Shown: piece by piece, positions 41,918-49,616 of the stretch | Position numbering within the stretch: the stretch's first letter is position 1 | Layout: each line of letters starts with the position of its first letter | The notes under the pieces: generated by a model | Seen by the model: only the letters and a program-made list of their open reading frames with translations | Database searches by the model: none | Told to the model about the DNA's origin: nothing | Assembly: GCF_022414535.1 (NCBI RefSeq) | Contig: NZ_JADWYM010000005.1 | Span: forward strand, 244,004 to 308,003 | Direction of reading: 5' to 3' | DNA: 64,000 nucleotides | DNA from: Streptomyces sp. MUM 2J | Lineage (GTDB): Bacteria > Actinomycetota > Actinomycetes > Streptomycetales > Streptomycetaceae | Made by a program: the position numbers and the translations under genes

Positions 41918-42870
41918 CCGGCGTCCGGGCGGGTGTCGGGCGCGCCGTCGGCCCCGGCGTCACCGGACTCCTCGGCCCAGCGACGGGCCAGGGCGGCGAC
42001 CGTGCGCGCGGACTCCGCGACGGCCTCGGGACCGCCCCGGGCCTGCGCGGCGGCGTAGCCGACGAGGAACGTGGTCAGCGGGGCGGCCGGCCGGGCCACG
42101 CCGTGCGCGGCGTCGCGGGCGAGGTCGAGCAGGAGTTTGGTGTCGACGGCGAGGTCGATGCCCAGCTCGTCCTTGACTGCGGAGATCCATTCATCCAACA
42201 CGTGCCCATGCTCCCTGATGCGTGCCCTGGCGGCGGCGATGTCGTCCCAGGTGTCGCAGTCGAAGGAGGCGACGGGGTCCGGGACGCGGGTGAGGTCGAG
42301 TCCGGCGGTCAGCCTGCGCAGCGGCAGACCGGCCAGACCGGCGTGGGCGTCGGCGAGCGCGGCCAGCCCGTGACGCAGGGCAGCGGACCGGTAGGCGGCG
42401 ACAAGGGGCTGGTCCCGCCCGCCGCCGTCGGTGAGCAGGGCACCGTCGGCGCCCGTGGTCCGCAGAGCGGACAGCAGCCGCCGTACCGTCCGCGCGGCGA
42501 GGAACGGCAGGTCGGCGGAGAGGACGACGACGTGATCCGCCGTGATGTGCCGCAGTCCGGTGTCGAGCGCGGCCAGCGGGCCGCCGCCGGGGGGCTCCTC
42601 GCGGGCCCAGCGCACCGGCCGGACGGTGGGGCGGGGGTCGGCGACGACGACCGTCGTGCCGGCGTCGGCGCAGGCCATGAGGACACGGTCCAGCAGCGCG
42701 CGCCCGCCCACGTGCACGCCTGGTTTGTCGGCACCCCCGAGACGCCGTGCGGCGCCGCCGGCGAGGACGACGGCGTCGAAGGAGTCTCGGGCCTCACCGA
42801 AGGCGGCGACCGGTCCCGGCGCGGGGCCGGGACCGGTGCCACGGGGGCCGGGCGGCTCGTCGACGGTCAC
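41914..42870 (-). CDS. MobA-like nucleotidyltransferase fused to DUF6457
   Basis: A 318-residue protein. N-terminal MobA-like NTP transferase (about residues 30-205) with the nucleotide-binding motif LAGGAARRLGGADKPG and ADLPFLA. The C-terminal ~90 residues (LDEWISAVKDELGIDLAVDT...LLLDLARDAAHGV) are the DUF6457 helical domain found fused or adjacent to Moco genes in actinobacteria. It probably attaches GMP (MobA) or CMP to molybdopterin. The operon partner is moeA through an ATGA overlap. Confidence 0.93.
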   Translation of the reverse strand: MTVDEPPGPRGTGPGPAPGPVAAFGEARDSFDAVVLAGGAARRLGGADKPGVHVGGRALLDRVLMACADAGTTVVVADPRPTVRPVRWAREEPPGGGPLAALDTGLRHITADHVVVLSADLPFLAARTVRRLLSALRTTGADGALLTDGGGRDQPLVAAYRSAALRHGLAALADAHAGLAGLPLRRLTAGLDLTRVPDPVASFDCDTWDDIAAARARIREHGHVLDEWISAVKDELGIDLAVDTKLLLDLARDAAHGVARPAAPLTTFLVGYAAAQARGGPEAVAESARTVAALARRWAEESGDAGADGAPDTRPDAG

Positions 42871-42921
42871 CCCCCGAGTATGCGGGCCCGGGCCCTCGGG
42901 GAAAACGCGGGGGGCGTGCCG

Positions 42922-44373
42922 TCACAGCGTGCGCAGGAGCACCGCCGGCTGTTCGACGCAGTCGGCGACGTACCGCAGGAAGCCGCCCGCGGTGCCGCCG
43001 TCGCACACCCGGTGATCGAAGGTGAGCGACAGCTCGACGACCTGCCGGACCGCCAGCTCGCCCTCGTGCACCCACGGCTTGGGGATGATGCGGCCGACAC
43101 CGAGCATGGCGGCCTCGGGGTGGTTGATGATCGGTGTGGACCCGTCGACGCCGAACACCCCGTAGTTGTTCAGCGTGAAGGTCCCGCCGGTCAGGTCGGC
43201 CGGTGTGAGGGCGCCGGCCCGGCCCGCCTCGGTCAGCCGCGCGAACTCCGCGGTCAGCGACTCGGCGTCGCGCGCCTGGGCGTCCCGCACAACGGGCACG
43301 ACGAGGCCCCGGTCGGTCTGTGCGGCGAAGCCGAGGTGCACGTGGTCAAGCTGCACGACCTCCCTGGCATCGGTGTCGACGTAGGAGTTGAGTTCGGGGA
43401 AGCGGGCGAGTCCTGCGGTGCAGATGCGGGCCAGCAGGGCCAGGAGGGAGATCTTCGGCCCTCCGGCGGCGTTCATCGCGGCCCGCGCACGCAGCAGTTC
43501 CGTCGCGTCGGCGTCCACCCAGCAGGTGGCGTCCGGGATCTCGCGGCGGCTGCGGGACAGCTTGTCGGCGACGGCGCCGCGCACGCCCTTGAGGGGGACG
43601 CGGAGGCCGCCCACGGGCGCGGAAGAGGGACGCGTCGGCGCCGGCAGCTGGGGGGCCGTCGGCGCGGTGGGCCGGGCCTGTGCGGCGCCCGGTTCCGCCT
43701 GGACTGCCTGTACTGCTTGCTCCACGTCTGCCCGCAGGATCAGGCCGTCGGGGCCCGAGCCGTGCAGCCGGCGCAGGTCCAGGCCGTTCTCGCGGGCGAG
43801 CCGCCGTACGAGGGGCGAGATCACCGGGACGGGGCCCTCGCCGGGAACGGCGACGGGCGCGGCGTCCGTCGGCGCCGGTGGGGCCGCGGCGGCGGGGACG
43901 GCCGCGGGCGCGGCCCTCCGCGTGCCGTCGGACGCACGGGACGGGGCCGTCGCCGCGGTGGTGGCCGACCGGACGCGGCGACGCCGCGCCGGGGGTGCGC
44001 CGGTGCCGTAGCCCACCAGGACATTGCCCGAGGTCTCGGCCGCGCCGGAACCGCTTGCCGCGGACCGTCCGGAGCCCGCGTCCGCCACGGTGGCGGCACC
44101 CGGCTCATCGGGGCCGTCCGTGGAGGGGGCGCCCACGGCGACCGTCAGCAGCGGCGCGCCGACGGGCAGTTCCTGGCCCTCCTCGCCGAAGCGGGCGGTG
44201 ACCACACCACCGTAGGGGCAGGGCACCTCGACCATCGCCTTGGCCGTCTCGACCTCGACGACCGGCTGGTCGATGGCGACGACGTCCCCGACCTGGACCA
44301 GCCAGCGCACGATCTCCGCCTCGGTGAGCCCCTCGCCGAGATCGGGGAGCTTGAACTCCAGCACCTGTGCCAT
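42922..44373 (-). CDS. bkdC2: 2-oxo acid dehydrogenase E2, dihydrolipoamide acyltransferase (bkd operon 2)
   Basis: A 483-residue E2 with a lipoyl domain (EVETAKAMVEVP holds the lipoyl lysine), a long Ala/Pro linker (about residues 85-180), a peripheral-subunit-binding domain (VRRLARENGLDLRRLHGSG) and a catalytic domain whose active-site motif is TFDHRVCDGGTAGG. Its start overlaps the E1beta stop (TGATG). It shares layout but limited identity with the operon-1 E2 at 25624-27024, so the pair is an old duplication. Last gene of the operon. Confidence 0.95.
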   Translation of the reverse strand: MAQVLEFKLPDLGEGLTEAEIVRWLVQVGDVVAIDQPVVEVETAKAMVEVPCPYGGVVTARFGEEGQELPVGAPLLTVAVGAPSTDGPDEPGAATVADAGSGRSAASGSGAAETSGNVLVGYGTGAPPARRRRVRSATTAATAPSRASDGTRRAAPAAVPAAAAPPAPTDAAPVAVPGEGPVPVISPLVRRLARENGLDLRRLHGSGPDGLILRADVEQAVQAVQAEPGAAQARPTAPTAPQLPAPTRPSSAPVGGLRVPLKGVRGAVADKLSRSRREIPDATCWVDADATELLRARAAMNAAGGPKISLLALLARICTAGLARFPELNSYVDTDAREVVQLDHVHLGFAAQTDRGLVVPVVRDAQARDAESLTAEFARLTEAGRAGALTPADLTGGTFTLNNYGVFGVDGSTPIINHPEAAMLGVGRIIPKPWVHEGELAVRQVVELSLTFDHRVCDGGTAGGFLRYVADCVEQPAVLLRTL

Positions 44374-45377
44374 CAGCCTTCGGCCTCCCATTGCAGACGC
44401 GCCACGGCGTCCAGGATCCGGTCGACGCCGGGGAGGTGGTGCCTCTCCAGCATCGGCGGGGGATAGGGGATGTCGAACCCGGCCACGCGCAGCACCGGCG
44501 CCTCCAGGTGGTGGAAGCAGCGCTCGGTCACCCGCGCCGCGATCTCGCCGCCCGGACCGCCGAACCCGCCCGACTCGTGCACGACGACCGCACGCCCGGT
44601 GCGCCTGACCGACGCGCAGACCGTTTCGTCGTCGAAGGGCACCAGGGAACGGAGATCGACGACTTCGAGGTCCCAGCCCTCGGCGTGCGCGGCCTCGGCC
44701 GCTTCGAGGCAGACGGGCACCGAAGGGCCGTAGGTGATCAGCGTGGCGCTCCGTCCCGGGCGCCGGACCACCGCACGGCCGATCGGCTCGACCAGCGACG
44801 GCTCCTCCGGGTTCCAGGAGTCCTTCGACCAGTACAGGCGCTTGGGTTCGAGGAAGACGACCGGATCGTCGGAGGCGATGGCCGCGCGCAGCATGCCGTA
44901 GGCGTCGGCGACGGTCGCGGGCGTGACGACATGGAGCCCCGGAGTCGCCATGTAGTACGCCTCGGAGGAGTCGCTGTGGTGCTCGACGCCGCCGATGCCG
45001 CCGCCGTAGGGGACGCGGACCGTGATGGGCAGGGGCATCTTGCCGCGGGTGCGGTTGCGCATCCGCGACACATGGCTGATCAGCTGCTCGAACGCCGGGT
45101 AGGCGAACGCGTCGAACTGCATCTCGACGACGGGGCGCAGCCCGTACATCGCCATGCCGACGGCGGTGCCGAGGATGCCGGCCTCGGCGAGCGGGGTGTC
45201 GGTGCAGCGGTCCTCGCCGAACTCCTTGGCGAGACCGTCGGTGACCCGGAACACACCGCCGAGCGTGCCGACGTCCTCACCGAGTACGTGCACGGTGGGG
45301 TCGGCGGCCATCGCGTCGCGCAGCGCGCGCGTGAGGGCCTGCGCCATGGTGGCAGGCTTGACGGCAACGGTGGTCAT
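44373..45377 (-). CDS. bkdB2: 2-oxo acid dehydrogenase E1 beta subunit (bkd operon 2)
   Basis: A 334-residue subunit with the conserved GEDVGTLGGVFRVTDGL, DTPLAEAGILGTAVGMAMYG, RVPYGGGIGGVEHHSDSSEA and LRVAGFDIPYPPPMLERHHLPG blocks. It forms the decarboxylase heterotetramer with the alpha subunit encoded upstream. Start overlaps the alpha stop by 4 bp (ATGA), and the stop overlaps the E2 start, so all three products are translationally coupled. Confidence 0.96.
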   Translation of the reverse strand: MTTVAVKPATMAQALTRALRDAMAADPTVHVLGEDVGTLGGVFRVTDGLAKEFGEDRCTDTPLAEAGILGTAVGMAMYGLRPVVEMQFDAFAYPAFEQLISHVSRMRNRTRGKMPLPITVRVPYGGGIGGVEHHSDSSEAYYMATPGLHVVTPATVADAYGMLRAAIASDDPVVFLEPKRLYWSKDSWNPEEPSLVEPIGRAVVRRPGRSATLITYGPSVPVCLEAAEAAHAEGWDLEVVDLRSLVPFDDETVCASVRRTGRAVVVHESGGFGGPGGEIAARVTERCFHHLEAPVLRVAGFDIPYPPPMLERHHLPGVDRILDAVARLQWEAEG

Positions 45378-46510
45378 CCGTGCGCCCCTTCCTGCTCGGC
45401 TTCGAGCTCGGCGCGCAGCTGGGCCCGCTGTTCGCGCAGTTGCGGGGTGGGGTCGGCGTAGACGTCGGTGAAGAGGTCCATCGGGTCGAGCACCGGGTCC
45501 TGGTTCATGCGCTCGCGCAGGGCGGCGGCGAAGGTCTCGGCGTCCTGGCGGGCGGCCTCGACCGCGGCCTCGTCGATCAGGCCGCGCTCGGTCAGCTCCC
45601 GCTCCAGCAGCAGGATCGGGTCGTGGTCGCGCCAGGCGTCGACCTCGTCGGCACCGCGGTAGCGGGTGGCGTCGTCGGCGTTGGTGTGGGCTTCGAGGCG
45701 GTAGGTGATCGCCTCCACGAGCGTCGGGCCACCACCCTCGCGGGCACGGCGGACGGCGTCGCGGAGGACCTCGTGCACGGCGGCGGCGTCGTTGCCGTCG
45801 ACGAGGCGGCCCGGCATGCCGTACCCGACGGCCTTGTGGGCCAGGGAGGGCGCGGCGGTCTGCTTGGCGAGCGGCACGGAGATGGCGAAGCCGTTGTTCT
45901 GGACGAGGAAGACGACCGGAGCCTGCCAGACCGCCGCGAAGTTCAGGGCCTCGTGGAAGTCGCCCTCGCTGGTGCCGCCGTCCCCGACCATGGCGAGCGC
46001 GACCACGTCGTCGCCCTTGAGGCGGGCGGCGTGGGCGAGACCGACGGCGTGCGGGAGCTGGGTGGCGAGGGGGGTGCTGAGGGGGGCGACGCGGTGCTCG
46101 TAGGGGTCGTAGCCGGTGTGCCAGTCACCGCGCAGGAGGGTGAGCGTCTCGACGGGGTCGACGCCGCGGGCCACCGCGGCGAGGGTGTCGCGGTAGCTGG
46201 GGAAGAGCCAGTCCCGTTCCTCCAGCGCGAGCGCGGCGGCGACCTCGCAGGCCTCCTGGCCGGTGCTGGAGGGGTAGACGGCGAGGCGTCCCTGCTTGGT
46301 CAGCGCGGTCGCCTGCGCGTTGTAGCGACGGCCGCGCACCAGCTGCGTGTACAGGGTGCGCAGCAGCGCGGGGTCGGCCTTCGCCGCCGCCTCGGTGCCG
46401 AGGACGCGGTGGGGCTCGGAATCGGGCAGCAACGGCGCGGGGTCCGTGCGGGGCTGCCAGGCGGGCGGCGGCGACGGCTTGTACGCGCCGCGCTGCTCCA
46501 TGACCGTCAT
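45374..46510 (-). CDS. bkdA2: 2-oxo acid dehydrogenase E1 alpha subunit (bkd operon 2)
   Basis: A 378-residue subunit with the TPP motif GDGGTSEGDFHEALNFAAVW...QNN, substrate-pocket region STPLATQLPHAVGLAHAARL and phospho-loop-like YRLEAHTNADDATRYR. ATG 46510 has a GAGGAGG site 7 bp upstream. It is first in the operon and divergent from an Lrp-family regulator, with two palindromic sites in the 152-bp shared promoter region. It supplies branched acyl-CoA from valine, leucine and isoleucine degradation. Confidence 0.96.
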   Translation of the reverse strand: MTVMEQRGAYKPSPPPAWQPRTDPAPLLPDSEPHRVLGTEAAAKADPALLRTLYTQLVRGRRYNAQATALTKQGRLAVYPSSTGQEACEVAAALALEERDWLFPSYRDTLAAVARGVDPVETLTLLRGDWHTGYDPYEHRVAPLSTPLATQLPHAVGLAHAARLKGDDVVALAMVGDGGTSEGDFHEALNFAAVWQAPVVFLVQNNGFAISVPLAKQTAAPSLAHKAVGYGMPGRLVDGNDAAAVHEVLRDAVRRAREGGGPTLVEAITYRLEAHTNADDATRYRGADEVDAWRDHDPILLLERELTERGLIDEAAVEAARQDAETFAAALRERMNQDPVLDPMDLFTDVYADPTPQLREQRAQLRAELEAEQEGAHG

Positions 46511-46568
46511 GACGGCACCTCCTCGTGGGAGCGGCTGAGAGGCGCAGCATCTGTGATGCGCCTCACCT

Positions 46569-46582
46569 ACCGATTGTTCGGT
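46569..46582. promoter_or_regulatory. TetR-type operator candidate upstream of bkd operon 2
   Basis: ACCGATTGTTCGGT, a 14-bp near-perfect dyad 59 bp upstream of bkdA2. It differs by one base from the site at 49514-49527 between paaH and paaN. Confidence 0.6.
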
Positions 46583-46612
46583 CGCCGGCACATTTTGGCT
46601 ACAGGCGCCCCC

Positions 46613-46642
46613 AGGCTGTGGACAAACGGTCCTGCACAGCCT
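46613..46642. promoter_or_regulatory. Inverted repeat between bkdA2 and the Lrp-family gene
   Basis: Perfect 8-bp arms AGGCTGTG (46613-46620) and CACAGCCT (46635-46642), 14-bp spacer, ending 20 bp before the regulator start. A candidate binding site for the divergent Lrp-type regulator itself. Confidence 0.5.
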
Positions 46643-46662
46643 GAGATGGATGCAGTACGTCC

Positions 46663-47184
46663 ATGGTAGAGAGGCGGGGGGACGTGGCATCTGAACAAAT
46701 GGCCGAGGGCCCGGACGCCGGAGCCCCCGTGTCCCCGCCGCGTCCGCTGGACTCGATCGACGAGGACATCCTGCGGATGCTGCAGACCGACGGGCGCGCC
46801 TCGATACGGTCGGTGGCGGAGCGGGTGCACGTGTCGCGCGCCAACGCCTACGCGCGGATCAACCGGCTCATCGAGGACGGCGTCATCCGCGGGTTCGGGG
46901 CCCGCGTCGACCACGAGCGGGCCGGCCAGGGCACCTCGGCCTACATCACGCTGACGATCGTGCAGAACTCCTGGCGCACGGTCCGCGAGCAGCTCCGCCG
47001 CCTGCCCGGCGCCTCCCACATCGCCCTGGTGGGCGGGGACTTCGACGTCCTGCTGCTGGTCCACACCCCCGACAACCGCGCCCTGCGCGAGGTGGTCCTC
47101 ACCCGCCTCCAGGCCATCCCGGAGGTCCTCAGCACGCGCACCCTGCTGGTCTTCGAGGAGGAGGACCTGGAACCACAGGGGTGA
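46663..47184 (+). CDS. bkdR: Lrp/AsnC-family regulator divergent from bkd operon 2
   Basis: A 173-residue feast/famine regulator: N-terminal helix-turn-helix (DSIDEDILRMLQTDGRASIRSVAERVHVSRANAYARINRL in pieces, about residues 30-75) and a C-terminal RAM ligand domain (ITLTIVQNSWRTVREQLRRLPGASHIALVGGDFDVLLLV in pieces). Lrp-type regulators next to bkd genes respond to branched-chain amino acids. Three starts are possible (ATG 46663, GTG 46684, ATG 46699); the first is used here although its ribosome site is weak. The symbol follows location and family. Confidence 0.92.
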   Translation: MVERRGDVASEQMAEGPDAGAPVSPPRPLDSIDEDILRMLQTDGRASIRSVAERVHVSRANAYARINRLIEDGVIRGFGARVDHERAGQGTSAYITLTIVQNSWRTVREQLRRLPGASHIALVGGDFDVLLLVHTPDNRALREVVLTRLQAIPEVLSTRTLLVFEEEDLEPQG

Positions 47185-47352
47185 TCCCCGGCCCTGCCGG
47201 GCCGTACCGGCAGGAACGCGCCCCGCGGACGCGTGGACGGGCGTCGCGGCCAGGGCGTGGGATCCGGACCGACGGCACCGGCGGGAGCGGGATCCGGCCC
47301 GATCCGCCGTCCGGGGGGTGAGCCCGCGACCGGACGGCGTCCGCAGGCCCCG
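47185..47352. other. Convergent intergenic region
   Basis: 168 bp between the stops of the Lrp- and TetR-family genes; GC-rich with several short self-complementary stretches but no single clear terminator. Confidence 0.4.
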
Positions 47353-47943
47353 TCACTCCGCCTTCCGCAGCCCCCCGAACACCAGTTGCACCACCGCGTC
47401 CCCCACCTCGCGCTCCCCCGCGCCGCGGCCGTCCGGGCGGTACCACTCCACGATGGAGTTGATCATGCCGAAGACCAGACGGGTCGCGAGGCGGACCTCG
47501 ACGTCGGGGCGGACGTCACCGTCGGCGGCGGCCGCCCTGAGCAGGTCGGCGACACGGTGGTCGAAGTCACGGCGGCGGTCCAGCGCCCAGCGCTCGGTGG
47601 AGGTGTTGCCGCGCACCCGCAGGAGCAGCGTCACGTACGGCAGCTCGGTGATGAGCACCTCGACCATGCGCCGGACCACGTACTCCAGCCGGTCCACGGA
47701 ACGCCCCTCACGCGCGGGCTCCTCGTCGAGGATGCCGAACAGCCCGTCCAGCGCACGGCTGACGGCGCGGCGCAGCAGTTCCTCCTTGCCGGCGACGTGG
47801 TGGTAGATCGAGGACTTGGAGATGCCGGCCGCCCGGGAGAGGTGCTCCATGGAGGTGCCGTCGTAGCCGCGCTCGTTGAAGACCTGCACGGCGACGGAGA
47901 GCAGCGTCTCGGGCGTGTACGTGTCGCGCCTGGCGGTGGTCAT
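47353..47943 (-). CDS. TetR/AcrR-family regulator
   Basis: A 196-residue repressor. The helix-turn-helix is in the first 55 residues (LLSVAVQVFNERGYDGTSMEHLSRAAGISKSSIYHHVAGKEELL in pieces), and the ligand domain is helical with a conserved FGMINSIVEWYRPDGR near the C-terminus, a pattern of TetR regulators linked to phenylacetate and fatty-acid catabolism. Its ATG overlaps the stop of paaH by 4 bp, so it is expressed with the genes it probably controls. Likely operators are the palindromes at 49514 and 46569. Confidence 0.93.
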   Translation of the reverse strand: MTTARRDTYTPETLLSVAVQVFNERGYDGTSMEHLSRAAGISKSSIYHHVAGKEELLRRAVSRALDGLFGILDEEPAREGRSVDRLEYVVRRMVEVLITELPYVTLLLRVRGNTSTERWALDRRRDFDHRVADLLRAAAADGDVRPDVEVRLATRLVFGMINSIVEWYRPDGRGAGEREVGDAVVQLVFGGLRKAE

Positions 47944-49457
47944 GAGCCGTTGCCCTCCCGCTTGTCGGAGGCGTAGGCATGGCGGTACAGCGCCAGGGAC
48001 GGGGCGCAGCGGCCGGAGGGTTCGCGCAGGTGCAGGTCGTCGAGGAGGGCGTACGCCCAGTTGCGTCCCAGCCTGCGGCTCCACTCGAAGGGACCGAGCG
48101 GGTAGTTGACGCCCAGGCGCATCGCCGTGTCGATGTCCTCCTCGGTGGCCACGCCCTTGGCCACCGCGTCGTGTGCGAGGTCGACGATCCGCGCGACCGT
48201 GCGCGCGACGATCATGCCGGGGACGTCGCCGATGACGCTGACGTCCTTGCCGAGCGCCTGGAAGAGACCGGTGGCCTCGGCGAGGGTCTGCGGGGAGGTG
48301 TCCTGCGAGGCGGACAGGGCGATGCGGGCGGCCCGGCGGTAGTCGAGCGCGAGGTCGAAGTAGACGACGTCGCGGAACTCCACGGAGGTCTGGCCGTCGG
48401 CGAGGGCCAGCTGGCCGCCGCCGGGCAGCACCAGGCGGCTGCCGTTGTCCTCGTCCTCCTCGCGGACCTGGATGCCGGCCTCGCGGATCACCGCGAGCAG
48501 TTCGGAGGCGGGACCGAGGTCGCCCTCGGCGACGACGTAGGCGGGCGGCTGCTGCCGCTCGGCGGTGTGCGGCTCGGGGCGGTCGGCGCCCTCGCGGTGG
48601 TCGTACCAGCCGTGGCCGTTCTTGCGGCCGAGCCGGCCGGACTCGACCAGACGCCGCTGGGCGAGCGAGGGGGTGAAGCGCACGTCCTGGAAGAAGGACT
48701 GCCACACCGAGCGGGTGACGGACTCGTTGACGTCCTGGCCGATCAGGTCGGTCAGTTCGAACGCGCCCATGCGGAAGCCGCCGGACTCGCGCAGCACCGC
48801 GTCGATGGTGGCGGGGTCGGCGCCCTGGGCCTCGTAGACGGCGAAGGCCTCGGCGTAGAAGGGCCGCGCGATGCGGTTGACGATGAACCCCGGGGTGTCG
48901 GCGCAGGCGACCGGCGTCTTGCCCCACGCGCGGGCGGTCTCGTACGCGCGCGTGGCGGAGGTGACGTCGGTGGCGAAGCCGGAGACGACCTCGACCAGCG
49001 GCAGCAGCGGGGCCGGGTTGAAGAAGTGCAGGCCGACGAGGCGGCCCGGGTTGCGCAGGGCGCCGCCGATGGCGGTGACCGACAGGGAGGAGGTGTTGGT
49101 GGCGAGCAGGCAGTCGTCGGAGACGACCTCCTCCAGCTCGCGGAACAGCTCCTGCTTGATGTCCAGCCGCTCCAGGACGGCCTCGACGACGAGCGCGCAG
49201 TCGGCCAGGTCGGCGGGGCTCCCGGCGGGTGTCAGGCGGGCGCGGGCCGCGTCGCGGTCGGCGCCGGTGAGCCGGTCCTTGGCGACGAGCCGGTCCAGAC
49301 GGGCACCGATCGCGTCGGCCGCTTCCCGGGCCCGCCCGGGAGCGGCGTCGTACAGCCGCACGGGGTGGCCGGCGACGAGAGCGACCTGGGCGATGCCCTG
49401 GCCCATGGTGCCGGTGCCGACGACGGCCACGGGGCTGCTGAGGTCGAGTGCTGTCAT
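47940..49457 (-). CDS. paaH: 3-hydroxyacyl-CoA dehydrogenase, PaaH-type
   Basis: A 505-residue NAD-dependent dehydrogenase. The N-terminal Rossmann domain has VVGTGTMGQGIAQVALVAGHPV and the NTSSLSVTAIG and GLHFFNPAPLLPLVEVV blocks. Two C-terminal dimerisation domains are present (GFIVNRIARPFYAEAF and GMIVARTVARIVDLAHDAV), the second at the very end, as in the long PaaH/FadB2-like form. It oxidises 3-hydroxyadipyl-CoA in phenylacetate degradation or 3-hydroxyacyl-CoAs generally. Divergent from paaN and coupled to a TetR regulator. Confidence 0.94.
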   Translation of the reverse strand: MTALDLSSPVAVVGTGTMGQGIAQVALVAGHPVRLYDAAPGRAREAADAIGARLDRLVAKDRLTGADRDAARARLTPAGSPADLADCALVVEAVLERLDIKQELFRELEEVVSDDCLLATNTSSLSVTAIGGALRNPGRLVGLHFFNPAPLLPLVEVVSGFATDVTSATRAYETARAWGKTPVACADTPGFIVNRIARPFYAEAFAVYEAQGADPATIDAVLRESGGFRMGAFELTDLIGQDVNESVTRSVWQSFFQDVRFTPSLAQRRLVESGRLGRKNGHGWYDHREGADRPEPHTAERQQPPAYVVAEGDLGPASELLAVIREAGIQVREEDEDNGSRLVLPGGGQLALADGQTSVEFRDVVYFDLALDYRRAARIALSASQDTSPQTLAEATGLFQALGKDVSVIGDVPGMIVARTVARIVDLAHDAVAKGVATEEDIDTAMRLGVNYPLGPFEWSRRLGRNWAYALLDDLHLREPSGRCAPSLALYRHAYASDKREGNGS

Positions 49458-49513
49458 GAGCGCGATCCTCCCGCACGGGGTTTTCCACAGATGCGGCAGG
49501 CCCCCTTGTCCCG

Positions 49514-49527
49514 ACCGATCGTTCGGT
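49514..49527. promoter_or_regulatory. TetR-type operator candidate between paaH and paaN
   Basis: ACCGATCGTTCGGT, a near-perfect dyad centred in the 159-bp divergent promoter region, so one bound regulator could control both genes. Nearly identical to the site upstream of bkd operon 2. Confidence 0.65.
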
Positions 49528-49616
49528 TACTCTAACTCCGACTGGCTGTTCCTGCCCATGTTCTGCCCAGGTCATGAACTCGACGGCGAGTTCTTCACAC
49601 GAGGAGTTGGTCCCGC

